A stretch of 64,000 nucleotides of DNA. Source: Burkholderiales bacterium. Lineage in GTDB: Bacteria; Pseudomonadota; Gammaproteobacteria; Burkholderiales; Burkholderiaceae_F. Numbering within the stretch: the first letter of the stretch is position 1; every line of letters starts with the position of its first letter. Shown in pieces: positions 7,335 to 16,970 of this stretch. The position numbers and the translations under genes are program-made. The notes beneath the pieces were generated by a model, which made no database searches, was not told the origin of the DNA, and saw only the letters and a list, made by a program, of their open reading frames with translations. The stretch lies in the NCBI GenBank assembly GCA_016716275.1, contig JADJWR010000002.1, positions 930,001 to 994,000 of the forward strand. Direction: 5' to 3'.

Positions 7335-8435
7335 ATGCAGGCGGAGGATAGCGACGCGCTGGCGGCGCTGGCCGACGAGATCCGGCGCTGGGGGCGCGAG
7401 CTGGGGTTTGCCGCGGTCGGCATCTCGGCCGGCGAAACCGGCAAGGCGAGCGCCCGTCTGCGCGCCTGGCTGGCGCAGGGCCGGCACGGCGGGATGGACT
7501 ACCTGGCGCGGCATGCGCAGCTGCGCGCCGAGCCGCGCCGGCTGCTGGCGGAGCAGGCGGGGCCGCAGCTGCGGGTGATCAGCGCGCGGATGGACTACCG
7601 GCCGCGCGGCGAAGGCGCCGGCTGGGTCGACCGCGAACGGCGGCGAGCTGCCGACGGCGAAGCTGCGGTGATCTCGATCTACGCCCGCGGCCGCGACTAT
7701 CACAAGGTGCTGCGCGCGCGCCTGCAGGCGCTCGCCGACCGCATCGCCGAAGCCGCGCCGGCCGCGTCGTTTCGCGCCTGCACCGACAGCGCGCCGGTGT
7801 TCGAGGTCGAGTTCGCGCGCGCCGCCGGGCTGGGCTGGCGCGGCAAGCACACGCTGCTGCTGTCGCAGCACGCAGGATCGATGTTCTTCCTCGGCGAACT
7901 CGTCACCGACCTGCCGCTGCCGGTCGACCTGCCGCTCGCCGAGCACTGTGGCCGCTGCCGCCGCTGCATCGACGCCTGCCCGACGCAGGCGATCGTGGCG
8001 CCGTATGAACTCGACGCGCGCCGCTGCATCTCCTATCTGACGATCGAGCACAAGGGCGCGATCGCCGAGGCGCTGCGGCCGCTCATCGGCAACCGCGTCT
8101 ACGGCTGCGACGACTGCCAGCTCGCCTGCCCGTGGAACAGGTTCGCGCGCACCGCCGAGCTGCCGGACTTCGACGTGCGCCACGGACTCGATCGCGCCAC
8201 GCTGGTCGAGCTGTTCGGCTGGTCGGAATCGGAGTTCCGCGAACGGCACGCCGGATCCGCCATCCTGCGCATCGGCTACGAGCGCTGGCTGCGCAACCTG
8301 GCGGTCGGGCTGGGCAACGCACCGACATCGCCGGCGGCGATCGCGGCGCTGCGCACCCGGGCCGACGCGCCGTCGGCGCTGGTGCGCGAGCACGTGGCCT
8401 GGGCGCTGGCGCGCCAGTCAGGCGAAAAGTCCTGA
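7335..8435 (+). CDS. queG: Epoxyqueuosine reductase QueG
   Basis: QueG catalyses the last step of queuosine synthesis, reducing epoxyqueuosine to queuosine in the wobble position of GUN-decoding tRNAs, using cobalamin and two [4Fe-4S] clusters. The 366-aa product has the N-terminal DUF1730 part (LGFAAVGIS, HGGMDYLARH) and DSAPVFEVEFARAAGLGWRGKHT. Cluster motifs are CGRCRRCIDACPTQAI and CDDCQLACPWN, with CISYLTIEHKG between them. A C-terminal HEAT-like helical tail follows. ATG 7335 has a GGAGGG about 11 nt upstream. The gene is convergent with the AEC carrier gene and overlaps it by 18 nt. Confidence 0.95.
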   Translation: MQAEDSDALAALADEIRRWGRELGFAAVGISAGETGKASARLRAWLAQGRHGGMDYLARHAQLRAEPRRLLAEQAGPQLRVISARMDYRPRGEGAGWVDRERRRAADGEAAVISIYARGRDYHKVLRARLQALADRIAEAAPAASFRACTDSAPVFEVEFARAAGLGWRGKHTLLLSQHAGSMFFLGELVTDLPLPVDLPLAEHCGRCRRCIDACPTQAIVAPYELDARRCISYLTIEHKGAIAEALRPLIGNRVYGCDDCQLACPWNRFARTAELPDFDVRHGLDRATLVELFGWSESEFRERHAGSAILRIGYERWLRNLAVGLGNAPTSPAAIAALRTRADAPSALVREHVAWALARQSGEKS

Positions 8436-9326
8436 TGCCACCGCCATCCAGATCGGCAGCGTCAGCATCGATGCCGCCGTCTGCGCGGTGATCAGGAAGC
8501 TCACCGGCGCGCCGTCGAAACCCATCCGGGTGGCCAGCACGTAGGCACTGGTGGCGGTGGGCAGGGCGGCGAACAGCAGCGCGATGGTCGCCTGCTCCGC
8601 CGGCAGCCCGACGGCCAGCGCCAGCGCCAGCGCAACCGCCGGGAACAGCAGCAGCTTGACCGCCGAGAACCAGCCGAGCAGCGCGCGGTGCGTCGCCGCG
8701 CCGGCCAGGCTCAGCCCGGCGCCGACGCAGATCAGGCCGAGCGCCAGGCTCGCCTGCCCCAGCCGGCCGAGGGCCTGCGCAGCGAACTGCGGCAACTGCA
8801 GGCCGAGCGCGTTGCCGGCCAGCCCGCCGACGGTCGAGATGATCAGCGGATTGCGCAGCAGTTCGCGCGCCAGGCCGGCGCGGCTGTGCTGCGCCATCGT
8901 CGAGACGGCGATCAGGTTGGCGAGCGGGATGCACACGGCGAACACCAGCGCGATCTGCGCCACGCCGGGGCCGCCGGCCAGCGACTGCGCCAGCGCCAGG
9001 CCGAGGTAGGAGTTGTATCGATAGCTGGTCTGCGCGCCGCTGGCCAGCAGCGCCGCCGGCGGGCGCAGCACCGGCGCGGCGAGAAAGCCGAGCGCCGCCG
9101 CCGAGAGCAGCGAGGCGACCGCCACCAGCAGCAGTCCGCCGTCGGCGGCGAAGGTGTACCGGGTGGCGACGATCGCGTTGAACAGCAGCGCCGGGAACAG
9201 CACGTAGTAGACCAGGCGCTCGAGCGCCACCCAGAAGCCGCGCTCGTAGCCGAAGCGGTGGAACAGCACGAAGCCCAGCGCGATCAGCGCGAAGTCGGGC
9301 AGGATCAGCGCGGCGTTGGCGAGCAT
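8418..9326 (-). CDS. AEC (auxin efflux carrier) family transporter
   Basis: The 302-aa protein has about ten hydrophobic segments in the two-half arrangement of the AEC/BART superfamily: PDFALIALGFVLFHRFGY at the start, TSYRYNSYLGLALA near the middle, and LPTATSAYVLATRMGFDG toward the C-terminus. Bacterial AEC members carry organic acids such as malate or malonate, but most are uncharacterised, and no substrate can be inferred here. The ATG at 9324-9326 was chosen because the first transmembrane segment begins within ten residues. It stands alone between queG (convergent) and tRNA-Thr (divergent). Confidence 0.85.
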   Translation of the reverse strand: MLANAALILPDFALIALGFVLFHRFGYERGFWVALERLVYYVLFPALLFNAIVATRYTFAADGGLLLVAVASLLSAAALGFLAAPVLRPPAALLASGAQTSYRYNSYLGLALAQSLAGGPGVAQIALVFAVCIPLANLIAVSTMAQHSRAGLARELLRNPLIISTVGGLAGNALGLQLPQFAAQALGRLGQASLALGLICVGAGLSLAGAATHRALLGWFSAVKLLLFPAVALALALAVGLPAEQATIALLFAALPTATSAYVLATRMGFDGAPVSFLITAQTAASMLTLPIWMAVASGLFA

Positions 9327-9399
9327 GGTGAAGTGGTTTCGGCGGCCGCCATTCCAGCGGCGAGCCGCCTCGGGCGACGCGGCTGCCGATTGTGCCCGT

Positions 9400-9429
9400 T
9401 TGGCCGCCCTCGAGGCCGCGGCCTATAAT
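9400..9429 (+). promoter_or_regulatory. Promoter of tRNA-Thr(CGT)
   Basis: TTGGCC (9400-9405) and a perfect TATAAT (9424-9429) are 18 nt apart, and the mature tRNA begins 10 nt after the -10 box. The downstream CCGCC tract between them resembles a GC discriminator, typical of growth-regulated stable-RNA promoters. Confidence 0.7.
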
Positions 9430-9439
9430 CCGCCGCCTC

Positions 9440-9515
<76 letters not shown>

Positions 9516-9653
9516 GGTCCCGATCCAGGTCGCAGCGCACGGCAGCGACTGATCGCCTCTTCCTCTTTGGTCTGAGGCGCCGATCCAGGCGGGCGCAGGA
9601 GGCTGCTGCGCGCTCGCCGGCCGCCGGGGTTGTTCTCGTTCGAAGGCCCATCG

Positions 9654-12068
9654 ATGACAGAGCAGGATTCGCAGCAAGTCCCGATCGGCGAGGCCATGCG
9701 CCTGGCCACCGAGCACCATCAGGCGGGGCGCCTGCCCGAGGCCGAGGCGATCTACCGCGCCGTGCTCGATTCGGATCCGGCGCATGCCGGCGCCACCTAC
9801 AACCTGGCGCTGATCGCGCTGCAGCGGGGGCAACCGAAGGAAGCACTGCCTGCGATGCGCGAGGCGCTCGAGCGCGACCAGAACAACGCCGCGCACTGGA
9901 TCAACTACGCGGTGGCGCTGGCCGGCAGCGGCCAGCCGCAGGCCGCCCGCGACCTGCTGCTGAAGGCGCGCAGCCGCAAGCTCGGCGGCAAGGCGCTCGA
10001 CGGCGTGCTGCAGCAGGTCGAGCGCATGCTGCGCTCGGCGGCCAGCCCGACCGTGGTCGAGACCCTCGGCCAGGGCGACGCCGCCGCCGTGCGCGCGCCG
10101 AACCTGCCCGGACTGATCGACCTGTACGGCCAGGGCCAGTACGCGCAGGTCGAGTCTGAGGCGTTCGAGTTCTGGCCGGCGCATGCGCAGTCGGCGACGC
10201 TGGCGCGCCTGCTCGGCGGCTCGCTGCTGGCGCAGAACAAGTTCGAGCAGGCGCGCGAGGTGCTGATGCTCGCCAGCGGCACCCATGCCGGCGACGCGCT
10301 GATCCACCGGATGCTGGGCATGGCGCTGCGCCGGATGGGGCGCAACGACGAGGCGCGGCCGGCGTTCGAGCGCAGCCTGGAGATCGCGCCCGACAGCGTC
10401 GAGACGCTGCTGCATGCCGGCGCCAACGCGCTCGGCCTGCGCGACGCCGAGCAGGCACGCCGCTACGGCGAGCGGGCGCTCGCCCTGCAGCCCGGCAGCA
10501 TGGGTGCGCAATGGGTGCTGGCCGATGCGCTGGCCACCCAGGGCAGCCACGAACAGGCGATCGACCTGTACCGGCGCGCGATCGCCCAGGATCCGGGCGT
10601 CGCCGACCTGTACATCAACCTCGGCGATGCGCTGACCCACGCCGGCCGGCCGGCCGAGGCGGTCGCCGAGCTCGAGCGCGCGCTGCAACTGCGGCCGGAC
10701 GATGCCCAGGCGCACCTGAACCTCGGCTCGGCGCTGTTCCGCATCGGCGAGACGGCCGCGGCGCGGCGGCACTTCCGCGCCGCCTCCGACCTGTCGCCGG
10801 GCCGGGCGGAGGTCCACACGGCCTACCTGTTCTGCCTGCTGCACGACGACACGGTGTCGCCCGAGGACTGCTTTGCCGAGCACCGGCGCATCGGCGAGCT
10901 GATCGAGGCGCCGCGCCGCCACCTGCAGCGGCCGCACGAGAACGACCGCGACCCGGAACGCGGCCTGCGCGTCGGCTTCGTCTCCGCCGACCTGCGCGAT
11001 CACGCCGTCGCCTACCTGATCGAACCGATCTGGCAGGCCATGCGCGGCGGTCGCCACCAGATCTACGCCTACGCCAGCATGGCGAACGAGGATGCGGTCA
11101 GCGAGCGACTGCGCCAGCTGACCGATGCGTGGGTGCGGGTCGACCGGCTCCCCGACGAGGCGCTGGCCGAGCGGATCCGGCAGGACCGCATCGACATCCT
11201 GATCGACCTGGCCGTGCACACCACCGGCAACCGGCTGCCGGTGTTCGCGATGAAGCCGGCGCCGGTGCAGGTGAGCTGGATCGGCTCGCCGGGAACCACC
11301 GGCATGTCGACCATCGACTACCGGATCCTCCGCTACTCCGAGGCGACCGGCCCGCAGCGCGAGCGGTTCCTCACCGAGAAGGTCGCCCGCGTGCGGTTCC
11401 GCGGCCTGCAGCCGGAGCGCGACGCGCCGCCGGTGGCGCCGCTGCCGGCGCTGGCGAGCGGGCAGGTGACCTTCGCCAGCTTCAACAAGGCGAGCAAGAT
11501 CGGCGAGACGGCGGTGGCGCTGTGGAGTCGCGTGCTGACGGCGGTGCCGGGCTCGCGGATGCTGATCGTCGGTGCCGGCGAGCCGCGCACGCAGCAGCGG
11601 CTGCGCGCGCAGTTCGCGGCGCACGGCGTCGGCGACGAGCGGCTCGACTTTCGCCCGAAGGTGCCGCTCGCCGACTACCTGGCGATGCACGGCGAAGTCG
11701 ACGTGGCGCTCGACACGCTACCGTTCACCGGCGGAACGACCACCACCCACGCGCTGTGGATGGGCGTGCCGGTGGTCACCTACTCGGGCGACGTGCCGCA
11801 GCAGACGCAGGGCACGGCGCTGCTCGCCATGCTCGGCCTCGCCGACTGGGTGGCGCACTCGCCCGACGCCTATGTCGAGAAGGCCAAGGCCGCAGCCGCC
11901 GACCTGCAGGCACTTGCCGGGCTGCGGCAGGGGCTGCGTGCGCGCATGACCGAGCTGCTGCAGCGCGAGCAAGGGGTGATTGCGCACGACATGGACGCGG
12001 CGCTGCAGACGATGTGGCGCCGCTGGTGCGCCGGCCTGCCGCCGGAGAGCTTCACCGTTACCGACTGA
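9654..12068 (+). CDS. TPR-containing O-GlcNAc transferase-like glycosyltransferase (GT41/SPINDLY type)
   Basis: The 804-aa protein has tetratricopeptide repeats over about residues 10-400, for example AEAIYRAVLDSDPAHAGATY and PEAVAELERALQLRPDDAQA-type units. A GT41 catalytic region fills the rest. Motifs are VGFVSADLRDHAVAYL with the conserved His at residue 450, QVSWIGSPGTTGMSTIDY, FASFNKASKIG with a conserved Lys at 615, LDTLPFTGGTTTTHALWMGV and VVTYSGDVPQQTQG. The family adds a single sugar, usually from a UDP donor, to Ser/Thr of proteins in the cytoplasm; TPRs bind the acceptor. ATG 9654 has GAAGG 7 nt upstream. It lies 12 nt before an aminotransferase gene and upstream of a type I secretion system. 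An RTX protein or another surface protein could therefore be the acceptor, which is inference. Confidence 0.88.
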   Translation: MTEQDSQQVPIGEAMRLATEHHQAGRLPEAEAIYRAVLDSDPAHAGATYNLALIALQRGQPKEALPAMREALERDQNNAAHWINYAVALAGSGQPQAARDLLLKARSRKLGGKALDGVLQQVERMLRSAASPTVVETLGQGDAAAVRAPNLPGLIDLYGQGQYAQVESEAFEFWPAHAQSATLARLLGGSLLAQNKFEQAREVLMLASGTHAGDALIHRMLGMALRRMGRNDEARPAFERSLEIAPDSVETLLHAGANALGLRDAEQARRYGERALALQPGSMGAQWVLADALATQGSHEQAIDLYRRAIAQDPGVADLYINLGDALTHAGRPAEAVAELERALQLRPDDAQAHLNLGSALFRIGETAAARRHFRAASDLSPGRAEVHTAYLFCLLHDDTVSPEDCFAEHRRIGELIEAPRRHLQRPHENDRDPERGLRVGFVSADLRDHAVAYLIEPIWQAMRGGRHQIYAYASMANEDAVSERLRQLTDAWVRVDRLPDEALAERIRQDRIDILIDLAVHTTGNRLPVFAMKPAPVQVSWIGSPGTTGMSTIDYRILRYSEATGPQRERFLTEKVARVRFRGLQPERDAPPVAPLPALASGQVTFASFNKASKIGETAVALWSRVLTAVPGSRMLIVGAGEPRTQQRLRAQFAAHGVGDERLDFRPKVPLADYLAMHGEVDVALDTLPFTGGTTTTHALWMGVPVVTYSGDVPQQTQGTALLAMLGLADWVAHSPDAYVEKAKAAAADLQALAGLRQGLRARMTELLQREQGVIAHDMDAALQTMWRRWCAGLPPESFTVTD

Positions 12069-12079
12069 GGGCCCGCGGC

Positions 12080-13180
12080 TTGATCCGCTGCCTGGTCCCG
12101 GACCTGCCGACTGCCGACGAGCTGCTGCCGTGGCTGCAGCGGATCGACGCCAACCGCTGGTACACCAACGGCGGGCCGCTGGTGCGCGAGTTCGAGCAGC
12201 GCCTGGGCGGACTGGTCGGCGGCGGCCTCTCTTGCGTGACGCTTTCCTCCGGCATGAGCGCGCTCGAGCTCGGTCTGGCCGCGCTCGGCATCGGCGAGGG
12301 CCGGCGGGTGCTGCTGCCGGCGCTGACCTTCCCGGCCACTGCGCTGGCGGTGGCGCGCTGCGGCGCCGAGCCGGTGCTGTGCGACGTTGCCGATGACACC
12401 TGGACGCTGACGCCGTCGATCGCCCGCGAAGCGCTGGCGCACGGCCGCGTCGACGCGGTGATGCCGGTTGCCTGCTTCGGCTGCCCGTTGCCGGCCGACG
12501 CCTGGGACGGGTTCGTGCGCGACACCGGCGTGCCGGTGCTGGCCGACGCCGCCGCGGCGCTCGGCCTGCAGCAGGTCGGCCGCCGCGTGCACTGGGCCTT
12601 CAGCCTGCATGCGACCAAGCCGGTCGGCGTCGGCGAGGGCGGACTGTTCGTCTCCGCCGACGAGGCGCTCGCCGAGGCCGTGCGGCGGCTGTCGAACTTC
12701 AGCTTCGAGCACTTCGTCGTGCAGTCGCGCCACGGCACCAACGCCAAGATGAGCGAGTACGCGGCGGCGGTCGGCCTGGCGCAGCTTGCGCGCTGGCCGC
12801 GGCTGCTGCAGCGGCGGCGCGAGGTCTTCGAGGACTACCGCGCCCGCCTGGCGGCGCTGCCTCAGGTGGGCATGCAGCCGCTCGCGGTGCCGCCGGCGAC
12901 CTTCAGCGTCCGTCTGCCGGCCGACGCGGCCGCGGCGGCAGCGGCACTGGCCGAGGCGCAGATCGAGACGCGCCGCTGGTACCTGCCGCCGCTGAACCGG
13001 CACCCGGCGTTCGGCGGCCTGCGTTGCATCGGTCCGGCGGGCGGCGATCGGCTGCCGGTGACGGAAGCGCTGGCGACGACGTTGCTCGGGCTGCCGTTTC
13101 ATTCGCGACTGACGGCCGAGGACATCGCGACGGTGGTCGACGCGCTGGCGGCCGCCCTGCGGGCTTCGACGTCGGCCTAG
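12080..13180 (+). CDS. DegT/DnrJ/EryC1/StrS family PLP-dependent aminotransferase
   Basis: The 366-aa product has the sugar-aminotransferase pattern: NRWYTNGGPLVREFEQRLG, SSGMSALELGLAALGIG, LLPALTFPATALAVARCGAE, then the PLP lysine in HATKPVGVGEGG (Lys180), and RHGTNAKMSEYAAAVGLAQL. Family members make amino-sugars from nucleotide-linked keto-sugars. The TTG start at 12080 has GAGGG 8 nt upstream and keeps a 12-nt spacing after the glycosyltransferase gene, indicating co-transcription. It could supply an amino-sugar donor for the neighbouring glycosyltransferase, but no other nucleotide-sugar gene is present in the window, so the substrate is unknown. Confidence 0.82.
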   Translation: MIRCLVPDLPTADELLPWLQRIDANRWYTNGGPLVREFEQRLGGLVGGGLSCVTLSSGMSALELGLAALGIGEGRRVLLPALTFPATALAVARCGAEPVLCDVADDTWTLTPSIAREALAHGRVDAVMPVACFGCPLPADAWDGFVRDTGVPVLADAAAALGLQQVGRRVHWAFSLHATKPVGVGEGGLFVSADEALAEAVRRLSNFSFEHFVVQSRHGTNAKMSEYAAAVGLAQLARWPRLLQRRREVFEDYRARLAALPQVGMQPLAVPPATFSVRLPADAAAAAAALAEAQIETRRWYLPPLNRHPAFGGLRCIGPAGGDRLPVTEALATTLLGLPFHSRLTAEDIATVVDALAAALRASTSA

Positions 13181-13342
13181 CGACGCGCTCCGCACTGTCA
13201 AGCCCGCCTCGGCGTTTCGGCCGTTCGATATAACCGCGCTTGCCCCTGCACGGGGGCCGCGGGCTAACCTGCGCTCGCCATTTCCAGAAAGGGCAGGCGC
13301 GCCGCAGACGTGCTGCCCGCTGGCCACCGGGGGGAGGAGCCA

Positions 13343-15532
13343 ATGGCGCCACGCGACACGTGCGGCACGGCGCCCGCGCCGGCGGGCCGGTCGGCCGCGG
13401 CCGACGCTGCGACCATTGCCGCCGTGTCGGGCCGACCGGACCTCGCCTGGCAATGGGTGGTCGGCAGCCTCTGCGGGCTGCACCAGATCGCCTTCGATGC
13501 GGCGCTTCATCGCTCGCGGTTCCCGGGACCGTACGACCTCGCTTCGCTGGCGCCGCTGCTGTCGCACTACGGCCTGAGCGCGACGACGGTCGAACTGCGC
13601 GATCTCGATCGGTGTGCCGGCAGTGTCGGCGTCGCCCTGCTCGCGAGGCAGCAGCCGGGAGCGGACGCGCAGCCGGTTCTGCTGCTGGCGGTCTCGGCCG
13701 ATCGCGTCACCTACTTCGAACGCGGCAGCCTGCAGCCGACGGCGCGGCCGCGCGACGAGTTCCTGGCGCGGCTTGCCGCGCCGCTGCTGAAGGTCACGCG
13801 CGCGCCCGACCAGCCAACCGATCCCGACGCGCTCGCCGCCCGCGCCGCCTTTGGCTTCCGCTGGTTCGTGCCGGAAGTGCTCAGGCACGGCCGCATCTGG
13901 CGCGACGTGCTCGTCGCCTCGCTGGCGATCCAGCTGCTGGCGCTCGGCGCGCCGCTGTTCACCCAGGCGATCATCGACAAGGTGGTGGTCCACCGCACCG
14001 AGTCGACGCTGATCGCCCTCGGTGCGGGGCTGGCGCTGTTCCTCGTCTTCTCGTCGGCGCTCGGCTGGGCGCGCCAGTACCTGATCCTGCACACCGGCGT
14101 GCGCATCGACGCGGTGCTCGGCAGCACCGTCTTCGGGCACCTGGTCGCCCTGCCGCCGCGCTACTTCCAGATGCGGCCGACCGGCGTGATCGCGGCCAGG
14201 CTGCAGGGCGTCGAGCAGATCCGCGAGTTCCTGTCCTCCGCCTGCATCGCCCTGGCGCTCGACCTGCCGTTCCTGTCGATCGCGCTGGCGATCATGTGCT
14301 GGTACTCGCCGGCGCTGACGCTGGTGGCGGCCGGCTTTCTCGCCGCCATCGTCGCCGCGAGCCTGGCGGTGGCGCCGCTGTTCCAGTCGCGGCTGAACCG
14401 CGAGTTCCTGCTCGGCGCGCGCAACCAGGCGTTCGTCACCGAGTACGTCGCCGGCATGGAGACGGTCAAGTCGCTGCAGATGGAGCCGCAGCTGGTGCGC
14501 CGCTACGGTGACTACCTGGCGGCGCAGCTGCGGGCGGGATTCGACACCCGGCAGGCCGCCAACTCGTACCAGGTGCTGGCGCAGAGCCTCGAGCAGGCGA
14601 TGACGGTGGCGATCCTGATCTTCGGTGCCTGGATCGTCATGCAGCCGAAGGCCGGCGCCGACGACGTGTTCACCATCGGCATGCTGGTTGCCTTCCAGAT
14701 GTTCGCCGGCAAGCTCAGCCAGCCGGTGATGCGGCTGGTGAGCCTGTGGCAGCAGTTCCAGCAGGCGCGGCTGGCGGTCGAGCGGCTCGGCGACCTGATG
14801 GACGTGCCCGCCGAGCCCTACGGGCTGCGGCCGGTGCGCGCCGCGCCGTCGGCGGGCGGCGGGCAGCCGCTGATCGCCATCGACCGCCTCGCCTTTCGCC
14901 ACGCCGACGACCGGCCGTTGCTGTACGAGGCGCTGAGCGTCGATGTCGGCGCCGGCGAATGCGTGGCGATACGCGGTCCGTCGGGCTGCGGCAAGTCGAC
15001 CCTGGCCAAGCTGCTGCAGGGCTTCTATCCGCCGACCCGCGGCGCGATCCGCATCGACGGCGTCGACACGCGTCATCTGGCGGCCAATCAGCTGCGCGCC
15101 GTCTTCGGCGTGGTGCCGCAGGAGACCGTGCTGTTCTCCGGCACGCTGCTGGAGAACCTGCAGCTGGCCAATCCCGAGGCGACCTTCGAGGAGATCGTCG
15201 AGGTCTGCCGGATGGCGGAGATCCACCACGTCATCGAGCGCCTGCCGCAGGGATACGGCACGCAGATCGGCGAGCGCGGCGCCGGGCTGTCCGGCGGCCA
15301 GCGGCAACGGCTGTCGATCGCCCGCGCCCTGCTGAAGCGGCCGCGCGTGCTGCTGTTCGACGAGGCGACGTCGAACCTCGACGAACAGGCGGCGGCAGGC
15401 ATCGTCGCGACGATCAATGCGCTGCGCGGCCGGGCGACGATCATCGTCATCAGCCATGCGCCGCTGCGCGGTCTGCAGGTCGACCGCGTGGTCGACCTGT
15501 CGGCCGGCGCCAGCGCGCCGATGCGGACCTGA
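13343..15532 (+). CDS. Type I secretion ABC exporter with C39-like domain (HlyB/RtxB type)
   Basis: The 729-aa inner-membrane protein has three parts. The first is an N-terminal C39-peptidase-like domain (residues 20-150). The second is a six-helix exporter membrane domain (about 170-470; LFTQAIIDKVVVHRTESTL, LPPRYFQMRPTGVIAARLQ). The third is an ABC ATPase with Walker A GPSGCGKST (about 545-553), signature LSGGQRQRLSIARAL and Walker B VLLFDEATSNLD. A Cys is present near residue 44, but the catalytic His region reads PVLLLAVSADRVTYFERG without His. The domain is therefore probably a chaperone-like CLD that binds unfolded RTX cargo. GGAGGAG stands 5 nt before ATG 13343. It pairs with the HlyD gene 2 nt downstream, and the RTX gene at 17608 is the evident cargo. 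Confidence 0.93.
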   Translation: MAPRDTCGTAPAPAGRSAAADAATIAAVSGRPDLAWQWVVGSLCGLHQIAFDAALHRSRFPGPYDLASLAPLLSHYGLSATTVELRDLDRCAGSVGVALLARQQPGADAQPVLLLAVSADRVTYFERGSLQPTARPRDEFLARLAAPLLKVTRAPDQPTDPDALAARAAFGFRWFVPEVLRHGRIWRDVLVASLAIQLLALGAPLFTQAIIDKVVVHRTESTLIALGAGLALFLVFSSALGWARQYLILHTGVRIDAVLGSTVFGHLVALPPRYFQMRPTGVIAARLQGVEQIREFLSSACIALALDLPFLSIALAIMCWYSPALTLVAAGFLAAIVAASLAVAPLFQSRLNREFLLGARNQAFVTEYVAGMETVKSLQMEPQLVRRYGDYLAAQLRAGFDTRQAANSYQVLAQSLEQAMTVAILIFGAWIVMQPKAGADDVFTIGMLVAFQMFAGKLSQPVMRLVSLWQQFQQARLAVERLGDLMDVPAEPYGLRPVRAAPSAGGGQPLIAIDRLAFRHADDRPLLYEALSVDVGAGECVAIRGPSGCGKSTLAKLLQGFYPPTRGAIRIDGVDTRHLAANQLRAVFGVVPQETVLFSGTLLENLQLANPEATFEEIVEVCRMAEIHHVIERLPQGYGTQIGERGAGLSGGQRQRLSIARALLKRPRVLLFDEATSNLDEQAAAGIVATINALRGRATIIVISHAPLRGLQVDRVVDLSAGASAPMRT

Positions 15533-15534
15533 CC

Positions 15535-16902
15535 ATGGCCGACGCGATGCTGTCATCCGCACAGGAAGCCGCCGGCGGCCCGGACGCGGCGCTGCTGCGC
15601 GAGATCGAGTCGACGCCGCCGGCGCGCGCGCTGGCGGCGCTGCTGTGGACGCTGGTGGCGCTCGGCGCCGCGCTGCTCGCCTGGGCGCTGGTCGGGCGGC
15701 TGGACATCGTCGCCACGGCGCCCGGCCGGCTGGTGCCGGTCTCGCAGGTCAAGCTGGTGCAGTCCGCCGAGCCGGGCATCGTGCGGGAGATCCTGGTGCG
15801 CGACGGCGACCGGGTGGTGGCCGGGCAGGCGCTGCTTCGCCTCGACCCGACGCTGGCCGAGGCCGACGCCGCCGCGCTGGCGAACGAGCTGATGCTCAGG
15901 CGCATCACCGCGCGCGCCATCGATGCCGAGCTCAACGGGCAGCCGCTGCTGCTCGAAGGCGACGCGGCACCCCTGTTCAGGCAGGTGCGTGAGCAGTTCG
16001 CGGCGCGGCGGCAGGCGCTGGCCGACGCGCTGGCGCAGGAGGAGCAGGCCGGCGCGCGGGCGGCGAGCGACCTGCAGGCCGCCCGCCGGCTGCGCGACAA
16101 GCTGTCGTCGACCCTGCCGTTGCTGCAGCAGGCGGCCGAGTCGCACGCCCGCCTGCACCGCGAGGGATTCGTCGGCGAACTGCTGGCGGCCGAGAAGCGG
16201 CGCGAAGCGCTGGAGCGCGAGGGCGACCTGAAGGCGCAGGAAGCAGCCGTCGACGCGTTGATCGCCGGCGTCGCGCAGAGTGCCCGCCGGCGCGAGCAGC
16301 TGCGCTCGAGCCACCGCGCCGAACTGCTGCGCGAGCGCCTCGAGGCGGCGGCGCAGGTGCAGCGGCTCGAGCAGGAAAGCCAGAAGAGCGGCCTGCGCAC
16401 TCGGCTGATGGAGATCCGCGCGCCGCACGACGGCGTGGTCAAGGACCTGGCCGTGCACACGCTCGGCGCGGTGGTCCAGGCGGGCACGGCCCTGCTGCAG
16501 GTGGTGCCCACCGGCGAGCGGCTGCGCGGCGAGGCGCTGCTGGCCAACGAGGACATCGGCTTCGTCGAAGTCGGCCAGCCGGTGAAGATGAAGCTGGCCG
16601 CCTACCCGTTCCAGAAGTTCGGCATGCTGGATGGCCGGGTGGTGCAGATCAGCGCCGACGCGATCGGCCAGAGCGAGGCGGCGCGGGCGTGGGGAACGAA
16701 TCCGATGGCCGCGCCGGCGCAGACCTACAAGGCGGTGATCGAGCTGGCCGAGCAGGGCCTGCGGCTGCCCAGCGGACGCTACCTCGACATCGCGCCGGGC
16801 ATGGTGCTCACCGCCGAGATCCACCAGGGCCGCAGGACCGTGATGGAGTACCTGTTGAGCCCCGTGCAGCGGGTGGCGATGGAGGCGGGCAGGGAGCGAT
16901 GA
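15535..16902 (+). CDS. Type I secretion periplasmic adaptor, HlyD family
   Basis: The 455-aa membrane-fusion protein links the ABC exporter to an outer-membrane TolC. It has one N-terminal membrane anchor (about residues 35-58, LLWTLVALGAALLAWAL) and a lipoyl/barrel start IVATAPGRLVPVSQVKLVQS with GIVREILVRDGDRVVAGQAL. A long alpha-hairpin or coiled-coil region (about 110-290) follows. The returning MEIRAPHDGVVKDLAVHT and beta-barrel LANEDIGFVEVGQPVKMKL finish it, with GMVLTAEIHQGRRTVMEYLLSP at the end, as in HlyD. It starts 2 nt after the exporter stop. No tolC homologue is present in the window, so the outer-membrane channel must be encoded elsewhere. Confidence 0.93.
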   Translation: MADAMLSSAQEAAGGPDAALLREIESTPPARALAALLWTLVALGAALLAWALVGRLDIVATAPGRLVPVSQVKLVQSAEPGIVREILVRDGDRVVAGQALLRLDPTLAEADAAALANELMLRRITARAIDAELNGQPLLLEGDAAPLFRQVREQFAARRQALADALAQEEQAGARAASDLQAARRLRDKLSSTLPLLQQAAESHARLHREGFVGELLAAEKRREALEREGDLKAQEAAVDALIAGVAQSARRREQLRSSHRAELLRERLEAAAQVQRLEQESQKSGLRTRLMEIRAPHDGVVKDLAVHTLGAVVQAGTALLQVVPTGERLRGEALLANEDIGFVEVGQPVKMKLAAYPFQKFGMLDGRVVQISADAIGQSEAARAWGTNPMAAPAQTYKAVIELAEQGLRLPSGRYLDIAPGMVLTAEIHQGRRTVMEYLLSPVQRVAMEAGRER

Positions 16903-16970
16903 GCAACGAGCGCGCGCCGGGACGGCGCCGGCGCCGGGAGGACAAAGCCGTGAACGGAGATCGATCGTGA
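16899..16970 (+). CDS. Possible 23-aa coupling ORF between the HlyD and lipoprotein genes
   Basis: ATG 16899 overlaps the HlyD stop (ATGA), and this ORF's TGA overlaps the GTG start of the next gene (GTGA). The 23-residue product is very basic (GRRRRREDK). Its placement suggests a translational bridge rather than a functional peptide. Confidence 0.3.
   Translation: MSNERAPGRRRRREDKAVNGDRS

Noticed and set aside
9630..9653. Earlier TTG start for the glycosyltransferase
   Set aside because: It would add eight residues without family similarity; the ATG at 9654 has a good GAAGG spacing.
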